In this document: positions 56,234 through 64,000 of the stretch, in pieces
How positions within the stretch are numbered: the first letter of the stretch is position 1
How the letters are laid out: the number at the start of each line of letters is the position of its first letter
Source: Picochlorum sp. 'celeri'
Lineage: Eukaryota; Chlorophyta; Trebouxiophyceae
Assembly: GCA_010909725.1 (NCBI GenBank)
Contig: JAACMV010000024.1
Location: 124,001-188,000 of the forward strand
DNA length: 64,000 nt
Reading direction: 5' to 3'
Notes under the pieces: model-generated
What the model saw: the letters and a program-made list of their open reading frames with translations, nothing else
Told to the model about the DNA's origin: nothing
The model's database searches: none
Position numbers and translations under genes: made by a program

Positions 56234-56747
56234 TTAGTAACGTTTGCTGCATGCAGAAAAGAGGGCAACAGTTCCATGTACAGTCAGGGTGACCTCTTTG
56301 AACGATTCTTCAAGGGCTTCTCTGAGTCCACAATGACTTATCCTTCATTGTGCCTGGTAAGCAGTGCAAGAGATACGACATTCCTATGGAATCAAATGGT
56401 TTGATATCATCAAGTCCTGCAGGTGAGTAGACATCACCCACAACTGCCCTCAGGTTGGGTTCATACATAAGAGCGAGCCTCTTCTTTGTGTGCTTCAATG
56501 CATTTGAATTCAAATCAAATAGTGTAATATCCGCATGTGGTGGGAATGTGGCCCTCATAAGATACCAGCCAGTGCCGACTCCAACATCCAGGTGTTTCTG
56601 CCCAACGAGAGCATTGTAATGCTCCAACTGGAGGGATTTTGGACATCTCCACGCTTTTGAATTAGAAATGTTCAGTACCCAGATATCATAAAATGATAGC
56701 ATCAGTGGGCTATAGCATTTTGCACCCGGTTTGGTGTCAGGTTCCAT
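56234..56747 (-). pseudogene. Broken class I SAM-dependent methyltransferase
   Basis: N-terminal part (56747 downwards): YSPLMLSFYDIWVLNISN, EHYN and the SAM motif HLDVGVGTGWYL, then FDSIGMSYLLHCLPGTMKDK. The matching family continues with a roughly 55-60 residue block carrying a GGVxFGxTIL-type strand; it is missing. After a junction near 56318-56345 the end of the family reappears in a different frame, REALEESFKEVTLTVHGTV to a stop at 56234. As read, the main frame stops at 56310. An internal deletion with frameshift explains this best. A spliced rescue would need sequence that is not present. Confidence 0.65.
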
Positions 56748-57245
56748 CCTTATATGTATAGAGACACTCACTGGATGCAGAGCCACTCATGAATGTGTTA
56801 CATTCGAATGCGTCACAATACAAAACAATGTTTTGATCGTTGACACTAGTAGTCAGATTGAGGTACATATGCGATGCGTTGCTTTCTGGCTAGCAACAAC
56901 TGCAGATCCCATCTAGGAAGATTCAATACAATTGGCAGCTACCTTGCGAAGAGGCACAGAGTGATACAGAGGCAAAGGTGCCAACAACAATGCCCCGCGT
57001 GATTGATGTTTTTCTTCCATATATGACGTCGCAGTGAGATATTCTGCGCTGTAAAATCATCATGGTCCGCTCTGACCAGAGTGAACAGTGTGGCATGACC
57101 TGTGCATTTTGCATTCCAACTTGGCCAAAGGTATTTGTTTTCAAATGTCTTTTTACAGAACTTTTCCCAAGAACCAAAAGCAGAGGTACATGATCAATCA
57201 AAATCATTCGAGTAGGTATCTGATAACTTGATTTTATAATTCACC
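56748..57245. promoter_or_regulatory. 498-bp gap upstream of mitochondrial uL22
   Basis: Divergent region between the broken methyltransferase and uL22m. Short open frames on both strands show no family features. An ATG at 56797-56799 (minus) followed by a GTGAGT-like site could be a vestigial first exon of the methyltransferase. Confidence 0.4.
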
Positions 57246-58132
57246 ATGGCAGCATTGGCCAATGTTGCACGCAATGGATTGCGTTGGACTTCCATGAGTC
57301 TGAAACGCACCCTCTTGCAGACAGAGCAGTGTATGGACGAGTCTTCCCTTTCCATGGCATTTTCTAGACTCTTTAGGATGGAAATTTCATCATCATCTGC
57401 AGCAACAAGCGATGTGATGAGGAAAGAATCCATGTTTCATAAAACTCGAGTAGAGCAGCGGCAACTGGGGCAGGTGCGGCATCGTGCCATAAGCGTGCTT
57501 TCTACTATACCAATAACTCATCTGTGCTTGAATTCAACATGTAGGCGCGGTATCATGCTGGTAGATGGTCTCATCAGGCCGATGGGCCTTCTTCTTCTCC
57601 TGTAGGAACCCAGGAGGCCACATCCTCGGGGATGAATCCATTGCAGCAGGTTCCAGTGGCCCCGACACAAAAGGATACTGGTAGAGAGCAGGTTGCTTTC
57701 TCTCCATCAAGGGCTGGGGAGAAGAGAGCGCGTGCCATTCTTAGAGGTGCTCGAATTGGTCCAAGGAAGCTCAACACCTTTGTAGATGTACTGCGGGGGC
57801 TGCATATCGAGGATGCATTGATTCAATGCCAAGTTCACCATAAAAAGGCTGCCAGGATGTGTGAGAAGCTTTTACGGTCAGCGAAAGCCAATGCAGTGAC
57901 GAATCACGGACTTGATCCAGAAAATCTCAAGGTGGAGCAAGCGTGGGTTGGAAAGGGTCAGTATCTGCGACGGATCTCCATCCACGGGCGAGGCAGATCT
58001 GGTGTGATGCACAAAACTCGATCTCATTTGACTGTGATACTAAAGGAAGAAGCGACACCTCGGAGGACGAAAATCATCCCCATGCTTCAGGAACGGAAAA
58101 AGTGGAGACGGGATGGTACAACAACAAAATAG
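57246..58132 (+). CDS. Mitochondrial ribosomal protein uL22m
   Basis: Exons 57246-57473 and 57545-58132 join at phase 0 over a 71-nt intron (GTGCGG...TGTAG), 271 aa. The upstream exon is a long, basic/Ser mitochondrial leader. Core L22: RAILRGARIGPRKLNTFVDV, RGLHIEDALIQCQVHHKKAA, LLRSAKANAVTNHGLD, then AWVGKGQYLRRISIHGRGR, which forms the exit-tunnel loop. Plant mitochondrial L22 has the same IEDALIQC and GRGRSG blocks. Stop 12 bp from the convergent calredoxin stop. Confidence 0.9.
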
Positions 58133-58144
58133 AAATAGTATTAT

Positions 58145-59305
58145 TCATGCCTCGGGAGGATACAATGGATCGATATTTTTCTTTTCCTCTTCAACAAGAT
58201 GCTCGCGCATCGTATTCTCAAACTTTGTGGTATTGGCCCCAGTACAGCTCCCCAACAATGCTCCATTCCTGAAAAAGAAGAAGGCTGGTGTCACGCGAAT
58301 CTGCAATTCTTCCTTGAATAAATGCTTGGTATTATCATTTTCATTTCCTAGCAATTTCAAAAACACCACAGACTCGTACGCTTTGGCACACTTGTCATAC
58401 TTTGGCGCAATCTTCTTGCATGGCCTGCACCATGATAAAGATGCAAACAGAACAATCGTTTTATCCTTCTCCGTCTCCAATATCTGCTTAAATTGCTCCT
58501 CCGAAGACACAGAGTGCACCTCTCCCGGTGCCAACCCTGGCACAGGCGGTGGGTCATCCTCCACCGCCTGGCGTGGTGTCACTGCAGCATACTGCACCAT
58601 TTCAGACAGATCAGGAAGCGCCTCTTCAAACCGACACAGCCTCAAAAACTCTGAGAAATCAATCTGACCGTCGTGATTCAAATCAAACCGCGACATCAAA
58701 TTGCAAATCTCTTCGTAATCCCCCAACGGACTCTCCACCTTGTTGAAAAACTGATACAGCTCTGTAGGGCCAACAGTCCCATTTCCACCCGTATCCAATG
58801 CATCAAACAACCTCCGATAATCCGCCAATGCCATTGTCAGAAACACATTATCACCCACAAGCTTTTTAAACTCATCAATATCGATCAAACCATTCCCATC
58901 AACGTCGTATTGGTTGAAAATAGCATTCAAATCGTCCTCCGTCAACCACGAGAACTCGACTGCCTCAGACCCTTCCCCAACAGACTCAAGCACAGCCCTC
59001 AATTCTTCTTTATTCAAAACACCATCGCCATTCGCATCAGCTTTAGCAAACAACTCCATATGCCTGTCAATAATCCTCGCTGACGTATCGTCAATTGACG
59101 CAGTCGAGGGTTTCCACGCATCCGATGCTTGTGTCGAGTGTGCCTTGCAATCACAAGACCGTACTGTATTTCCAAGCATCTTGGTAGGGCGATAATATCC
59201 GATACTCGACGACATGGTTGTAGGACCTCGTGGTGCTACGACAGTTGGGTGACCCAAACCCAAAGCATTCCGAGGTACATTCTTGCATATCATGGACTTT
59301 TCCAT
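58145..59305 (-). CDS. CRX: Calredoxin: four EF hands fused to thioredoxin
   Basis: 386 aa: plastid leader (about 1-60), four 12-residue EF loops and a C-terminal thioredoxin fold. The loops are DANGDGVLNKEE, DVDGNGLIDIDE, DTGGNGTVGPTE and DLNHDGQIDFSE; the third has Gly at position 3, so it is weaker. The Trx active site is WCRPC and the cis-Pro strand RVTPAFFFFRNG. Calredoxin, described in Chlamydomonas, links chloroplast calcium to thiol redox control and reduces a 2-Cys peroxiredoxin. It is known in green algae, which supports a chlorophyte source. Confidence 0.94.
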   Translation of the reverse strand: MEKSMICKNVPRNALGLGHPTVVAPRGPTTMSSSIGYYRPTKMLGNTVRSCDCKAHSTQASDAWKPSTASIDDTSARIIDRHMELFAKADANGDGVLNKEELRAVLESVGEGSEAVEFSWLTEDDLNAIFNQYDVDGNGLIDIDEFKKLVGDNVFLTMALADYRRLFDALDTGGNGTVGPTELYQFFNKVESPLGDYEEICNLMSRFDLNHDGQIDFSEFLRLCRFEEALPDLSEMVQYAAVTPRQAVEDDPPPVPGLAPGEVHSVSSEEQFKQILETEKDKTIVLFASLSWCRPCKKIAPKYDKCAKAYESVVFLKLLGNENDNTKHLFKEELQIRVTPAFFFFRNGALLGSCTGANTTKFENTMREHLVEEEKKNIDPLYPPEA

Positions 59306-59376
59306 TATTATTTACAATAATATTCTTCTGAATGCATCCCAAGGGCTGCGTTATCCCTTGAGGAAATCTACCACTA

Positions 59377-60054
59377 CTATGTTGATGCTGATTGCTGGTC
59401 ACTCAAGTACTGGTTGATTTCCTCTGGACTCATCCCCTCGAACGGATCCTTGGCATTCGCTCCAGTCACATCCTGTACATAGACTTGTATCTCTTCTGGG
59501 GACAAGCCTTCAAATGGGTCGTCTTCCTCTTCCAGCACGCTGGACCCAGCCAGGATCATTCGAGCCTTTTGTTTCTTCAGTTCTTCCATTTTCTTCTTCC
59601 TATTCTCCTCCTCTTCAACCTCTTTCGGATCTTTCTGATTCCAATGCCCTGCTCTATTGAATAAAAATATGGCAACAGCGACGACAAACACTCCCCAATA
59701 GTATTTCTCCCAGGTGGACAGAGCTCCTCCCTGGAGTTGCCTCTTCTCCCATGGAAACATCATGGATGACACCACATCCTCTCCTTTATCACTAGGCTGC
59801 TGCTGAGATGTAGACGCTGTGCCAGAATCCTCGGATGGGGTGGATCGTGTCGCCATGCCATGTGCTACGCTAGTCCTTTCTGGGAATTTGGCCTTTCTGG
59901 CCGCTTCTGCTATATCATCTGGTAGCGATGACATTCGACACTCTGCATTTCCACCAAATATCCGCGCGTATTGCTCAGCAGCGCTCGTCCGCTCCAGACT
60001 GCTACACTGTGACAAGACAGCACGGGCCAGTCGCCGACTTGAATGCCGCAACAT
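59377..60054 (-). CDS. Probable mitochondrial single-span protein with DPFEG-SPEEI repeats
   Basis: 225 aa: a basic leader (MLRHSSRRLARAVL), one transmembrane segment (about 118-136, YYWGVFVVAVAIFLFNRAG), a Glu/Lys-rich coil, and a tail with two copies of DPFEG(L/M)SPEEIxxY(V/L). I do not recognise a named family. Topology suggests an inner-membrane protein with a soluble acidic tail, perhaps an accessory respiratory subunit; that is inference only. Confidence 0.6.
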   Translation of the reverse strand: MLRHSSRRLARAVLSQCSSLERTSAAEQYARIFGGNAECRMSSLPDDIAEAARKAKFPERTSVAHGMATRSTPSEDSGTASTSQQQPSDKGEDVVSSMMFPWEKRQLQGGALSTWEKYYWGVFVVAVAIFLFNRAGHWNQKDPKEVEEEENRKKKMEELKKQKARMILAGSSVLEEEDDPFEGLSPEEIQVYVQDVTGANAKDPFEGMSPEEINQYLSDQQSAST

Positions 60055-60085
60055 GCCTATTTTACATGAATAAATAAAACTCGTA

Positions 60086-60601
60086 TTACTCTAAGAGACG
60101 TGCTCGTAGTATCTGGACCTGTGTGATGGGGCAATCGTTCCTATCAGTTTGTACATTTCCTATTCTCTTGACCACATCCATGCCTGAAAAGACCCTTCCA
60201 AATATGGTATGCTTTCCATCCAGATGAGGCTGTGGTGCTAATGTGATGAAAAATTGACTTCCATTTGTGTTTGGTCCGCTATTTGCCATGCTTAGGATGC
60301 CTGCTCCAGTGTGTTTCAATTCTGGGTGGATTTCATCTTGGAAGGTTCTTCCATAGATGGAGGATCCTCCTCTTCCTGTTCCTGTAGGGTCCCCTCCCTG
60401 TATCATAAAGTCTGGTATGATTCTGTGAAAGATTGTGCCATCGTAGTATCCCTGTTTGGTCAGCTCTATAAAGTTCTTGACTGTGGCTGGGGCGTGCTTG
60501 GTGTAGAGTTCAACGACACAGGTGCCAAGAGTGGTTTGGAGTGAGACCTGTGGGGCTTCTTCTTCTTCTGCTGCTGCTGCTGCTGCACTGTGCTTCTCCA
60601 T
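60086..60601 (-). CDS. PPIL1: Cyclophilin PPIL1-type peptidyl-prolyl isomerase
   Basis: 171 aa, single exon. Catalytic blocks FHRIIPDFMIQGGDPTGTG (Arg, Phe, Met, Gln), SMANSGPNTNGSQFFI and HLDGKHTIFGRV. Overall order and VELYTKHAPATVKNF match PPIL1/CYP18-2, a spliceosome-associated cyclophilin that binds SNW1/SKIP. A poly-Ala/Glu start is unusual. The trinucleotide runs encoding it are slippage-prone. Confidence 0.93.
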   Translation of the reverse strand: MEKHSAAAAAAEEEEAPQVSLQTTLGTCVVELYTKHAPATVKNFIELTKQGYYDGTIFHRIIPDFMIQGGDPTGTGRGGSSIYGRTFQDEIHPELKHTGAGILSMANSGPNTNGSQFFITLAPQPHLDGKHTIFGRVFSGMDVVKRIGNVQTDRNDCPITQVQILRARLLE

Positions 60602-60783
60602 GTTTTTTTTTGAAATTCTTTATTAGTCGTATTTTTGATTCAGAATACATACCAGTATAGGGCGGTGTTATGCGCGAATGATCTGGCGCCTTGTCTCCTT
60701 AAAATAGTACCGAGTAGTGCTTCTTGATACAAAAGAATGTCTCTTCTTTTTACTGATTACAGGTATGTTTGTTAACAAGCATA

Positions 60784-62653
60784 CTAAAGATTCATGTTGG
60801 TCTGGTGTCGTTGTGTTAATTTGAGTCCCTGGAGGAGTTCTAGGATCTGTGAGCCTGAGAATTGCATTGATGGGTCCATGCCTGGCATGGCAGGGACTTC
60901 TGGGGGTGGGCCACACAAGTATTGTTCTTGCTCGTGCAAGAGTGTATTCAAAGCACTACGCAAGGCATCTGCTGCTTCTTGACCGCCGGAAACGTTTTGA
61001 AGCATCTCCTTGAGTTGGATTCTCCATTGCTCATCTTTGGTATCATCACATGCTTTGGTGAGAATGTGTACCATTTCAATACTAAATCCAGCCAGTGGAT
61101 CTTTTCCAGGGACTTTGTCGATTGATGCATGGATGGTATCGATGATTTGTCGGAACATGTCTGTATCGTCCAAGATCTGTCTCCACAAGCCACAGGATCC
61201 GCTTTGATCTGATGTTGCTATGCGGGCCATTTTGACAACGTGGGATTGCACCGTGCTGCAGTATGGATGCTTGAGGGCAAGTCGGAAAGATTCTCTCAGA
61301 ATCTGTGTCGTACTGAATGCATTGACAATGACGGGACAATCGGCCTGCAAGGCAGTTGCAGCCAGCATGGCAGCCATGGCCCTGTGGCTTCCAATAGATT
61401 TGGAAGATATTGTCGTCTTTTTCGCATGATGAGATGCTTCAGTACTCAGACACTCTTCTATGAGGTTTATATGAGTAAGAGTGGCATGCAATGATGTCTG
61501 CAAATCACCCTCCTCTGTGTCTGGTAATAATGGGAGCTGCACACATGGTCAGGTGAATGATAATACATGATATCGCCCGTTCAAAGTACGATTGCGCGCA
61601 CCAAATCGCCTATAGGATAGATATAAATATTCATACCTGACATGATGAGAGCTCGGCTCCTAAAAATTCGTTCAAGGAAAATAGCTTTGATCCAATACTA
61701 GCAGGGACAGCATCAAAATGAAACACGCCAGCCCCCGTCTCGCTCACAGAATCCTCTTCTTCCTTCTGGCGATATAATTGCATTGCATCAGATATCTGTA
61801 GACAAATTGATCACATAAACACATGTTTGGTGATACATTACACAACAGATGGAGTCGTCAGAAACACGAATCATCGGCATTGTCTCCTCCGATGGTTGAT
61901 CCTATATGTTTTCGTCTCATCATCCGACTCGCAACATCTTTTTTATATCATGCATCAATTCATGGCGAAAGGAACATCTCAACTACATACCTCTTCCCAC
62001 AGAGCACACACTTCCTCTTCAATATTCAGCTGCTCTGCATGTTCCATGTACTGATTCTCATTCATCTCCTCTTCCTCATCCCCATTCCCGACTTGGAATA
62101 AATCTTGAACAATCCTACTGTACTGATCTGGTGTTTGCTGCTGCTCATCGTCACGAATATCCTCAGGCTGATGATCAGCAGCACGATTACTCAGCCACTC
62201 CACTTTGATCACCCGCCTCACATCCATCATGCCTCGAAGGGCCTCGATACCCTCGTCTTCCAACGACACTTGCTGGTTCTTCACATTTAATTCTATCAGA
62301 TCCGTTGCACCTCCTTCTTTCAAACAATCACACAATGCCACAATACCTGTGTCTGTAATGACATTCCCAGACACATCCAAAGATAAAACATGCGTATTAT
62401 TCTTCAATGCTGCACATAGTTTCTCTACATCACCGTCATCCATTCCGCAAGAATTTAACTGAATCCATAATGCATCTTCCTCATTCTTTTGTATAGAATC
62501 TATCGCTGTACGAATAGCAGCATCCTTTTTCCCACTCTTCTTCTTCTTGTTCTTCTTCTTCTTCTTACTGCTGCTGCTACTCTTTTGCTGCTTTTCGTCA
62601 ACAATCGCGTCCGTAGACACAAAATTGCCCTTATCTTCCTCTACATCACTCAT
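60784..62653 (-). CDS. LRR protein with a helical C-terminal region (PP6R/SAPS-like?)
   Basis: Three exons (61991-62653, 61637-61795, 60784-61536) join at phase 0 over 195- and 100-nt introns (GTATGT; GTATGA) to 524 aa. The N-terminal poly-Lys/Ser segment precedes ribonuclease-inhibitor-type LRRs (NNTHVLSLDVSGNVITDTGI). After an acidic linker comes a helical region; HINLIEECLSTEA, HRAMAAMLAATAL and the regular LxxxL pattern recall the SAPS domain of PP6 regulatory subunits. That comparison is weak. The first exon's earlier codons lack ATG, so the start is 62653. Confidence 0.55.
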
Positions 62654-63099
62654 TCTTTGCTGATATTTGTGAACTTTTCGGTCCCACAAGCAGGCGACAA
62701 TGAGTCCACGACGAATCCGCCTCTATTCAATCTCGCAACACCTTATATCACCATTTATTGACCAAAATTACACATTGCTGTCGGATATATCGAACGGCGT
62801 TGTCTAAAATGGTGGCAGAGGCAACAGACAAGCCTCGTCCTGCACAGGCGCCTCCCTTCACTCTGTTGCAAAAACAGCCATTGGAGACACCTCAGTGTGT
62901 AAAAAATTGACAAAATTGCTCTGTATGTGTCGGAAACAAGGATCGACACTCATAGGAGAGATGCTGCCGGGAAGCTTCGCGACTCTGTAAATAAAACATT
63001 TCGACAGAAATCTCGATCGAATCATTTGCATCCCAAAGTCCTGCATGCATACGCTAGTTCCATTCAATGATTTTTTTTTAAAATTTGAGGGGTGTCGTG
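62654..63099. promoter_or_regulatory. Divergent gap with a possible tiny gene
   Basis: 446 bp between the LRR gene and the last gene. It holds both promoters and the small candidate at 62809-62994. Confidence 0.45.
62809..62994 (+). CDS. Possible small Cys-rich spliced peptide
   Basis: Exon 62809-62898 (30 codons, MVAEATDKPRPAQAPPFTLL at its start) joins at phase 0 over a 57-nt intron (GTAAAA...CATAG) to 62956-62994, giving 42 aa ending CERCCREASRLCK. Cys pattern C-x2-CC-x6-C. Unspliced, the frame ends after 33 codons. No family recognised; the size and position could equally make it a chance or upstream ORF. Confidence 0.28.
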
Positions 63100-64000
63100 A
63101 TGGCTGATGTGTTTCAGGACGTGAGCAGAGCGTGCTGTGCCTTGTATGCGCTGGAGGGAACGAGTACTGACAGCAATAACGAGGATACACCAGGCTATCG
63201 AGAGCGATATCTGAGTCTATTGAATTATGTGAAAGAAAGAGGGGGTAGGAGGGAGCTTATGCGGCCGTGTGTGAGGCTGATTGGTACCTTTGTAGACAGG
63301 TTTCCCTCCCTTGCCAAGGATGCGGAGCAAGCGCTGACGCAAATCGTTACACGATATGTACAGAATGATGATCATGTGAGTTTCGAAGACTGTGTGGAAG
63401 CGCTGAATGGGATTGGTCGGATTGAGGGAGGGGCATTGCAAGAACACGTACTGAGCAAGTTTATGGTCATGTTGATGAGTCTTCAAGGGGCAGAGGAGCG
63501 GCGGCAGGGCTTTATTGCAGCGTTACGGGCTTGCCCTGGAGTTGCTTTAAAAATTCTATGCGATATAGTGAATAGAAAGGATATAGATAGTGTGGAGAAA
63601 AAGGCAGGAGAGTGTGTGATGACCTCTGTCATGGATGACTCCATGTTGCTGGTCTCAGAATATGAGCCTGATCTAGTGACGCATGGGGCTGTGGTGAACA
63701 GTGTATTAGAAAGTATTATTGATAGGTATGGGCACGAGACAATGCTGGCAGAGTGCCAGAGGTACATGCAAGCCCTGATGGTGAATGTGTCAGTGAATGA
63801 CACAGAGTCTGTGAAAAGAGTGATGGATCGGTTGACGAAAAAGGTCTTTCAGAGAGTCAAACTTGGTGTTGCGGATGATGGGGTAGATTTGGACAAAGAT
63901 TTGGCGCTAGATGACATGGAGGAGGGTGAATTATTGGATACAGTGCCGGTGACTGCAGCACCTCGTGGTGTAGAGAATGGAAGTATCCAAGGTATTGTTC
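63100..64000 (+). CDS. Partial gene, helical (HEAT/ARM-like) protein, runs off window
   Basis: Open from ATG 63100 to the window end, 300 codons, no stop. All helical-looking: RYLSLLNYVKERGGRRELMR, CVRLIGTFVDRFPSLAKDAE, later IVTRYVQNDDHVSFEDCVEAL, and an acidic DLALDDMEEGELLD near the end. Regular helix pairs suggest an alpha-solenoid. No named family is certain. Because it has no stop in the window it is easily missed. Confidence 0.65.
   Translation, partial: MADVFQDVSRACCALYALEGTSTDSNNEDTPGYRERYLSLLNYVKERGGRRELMRPCVRLIGTFVDRFPSLAKDAEQALTQIVTRYVQNDDHVSFEDCVEALNGIGRIEGGALQEHVLSKFMVMLMSLQGAEERRQGFIAALRACPGVALKILCDIVNRKDIDSVEKKAGECVMTSVMDDSMLLVSEYEPDLVTHGAVVNSVLESIIDRYGHETMLAECQRYMQALMVNVSVNDTESVKRVMDRLTKKVFQRVKLGVADDGVDLDKDLALDDMEEGELLDTVPVTAAPRGVENGSIQGIV

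Noticed and set aside
56923..57207. 94-aa minus-strand open frame upstream of uL22m
   Set aside because: No recognisable motif; composition looks like intergenic DNA.

Overview
This is a gene-dense nuclear segment from a small green alga. The window holds about 42 protein-coding genes in 64 kb, roughly one per 1.5 kb, on both strands, with short GT-AG introns mostly 50-100 nt long. Plastid functions (acetyl-CoA carboxylase alpha subunit, starch synthase III, TIC20, PLGG1-type glycolate/glycerate transporter, GGPP synthase, calredoxin) sit next to eukaryotic core genes (SmE, TFIIIC1, golgin-84, TRAPPC2L, ALG10, NUS1, 40S uS5, PELP1/Rix1). Calredoxin, L-galactose dehydrogenase and an SSIII with three starch-binding modules point to Chlorophyta. 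Moderate GC, compactness and tiny introns suggest a Picochlorum-like trebouxiophyte; that placement is inference. Many exon joins given here were worked out by hand from splice sites, reading phase and family similarity.

Layout. 0-9 kb: DEAH helicase, golgin-84, GGPP synthase, ALG10, a ZNF830-like protein and SmE. 9-22 kb: Golgi membrane protein, mitochondrial Obg GTPase, starch synthase III, DDX3/Ded1 helicase, accA, ethanolamine-phosphate cytidylyltransferase. 22-33 kb: TRAPPC2L, polyprenyl diphosphate synthase, uS5, NEET Fe-S protein, TIC20, BPL_N amidotransferase-like protein, NUS1, purple acid phosphatase, RH39-like DEAD helicase, and a small spliced membrane protein. 33-45 kb: TFIIIC1, PLGG1, a small membrane protein, nucleoside hydrolase, two tandem thioredoxin-like proteins and, divergently, an ATM3-type ABC transporter. 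45-56 kb: secreted modular chitinase, L-galactose dehydrogenase, lipid phosphate phosphatase, PELP1/Rix1, TAM41 (four introns) and type II NAD(P)H dehydrogenase. 56-64 kb: a broken methyltransferase, mitochondrial uL22, calredoxin, a repeat-bearing membrane protein, PPIL1 cyclophilin, an LRR protein, and a gene cut by the window end.

Genes are not arranged in operons. Neighbours are often tail-to-tail with 3-12 bp between stop codons, so 3' UTRs must overlap. Loose functional threads are isoprenoid/dolichol and N-glycan precursor genes (GGPPS, polyprenyl synthase, NUS1, ALG10), membrane lipid genes (PECT, LPP, TAM41, accA), and redox/Fe-S genes (NEET, ATM3, three thioredoxin-fold proteins). 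I see no phage, CRISPR, transposon, rRNA or tRNA. The most notable points are a GTRYG-type 5' splice-site bias, a NEET protein with CDGQH instead of CDGSH, a modular chitinase with two peritrophin-type modules, and a methyltransferase with an out-of-frame internal deletion.
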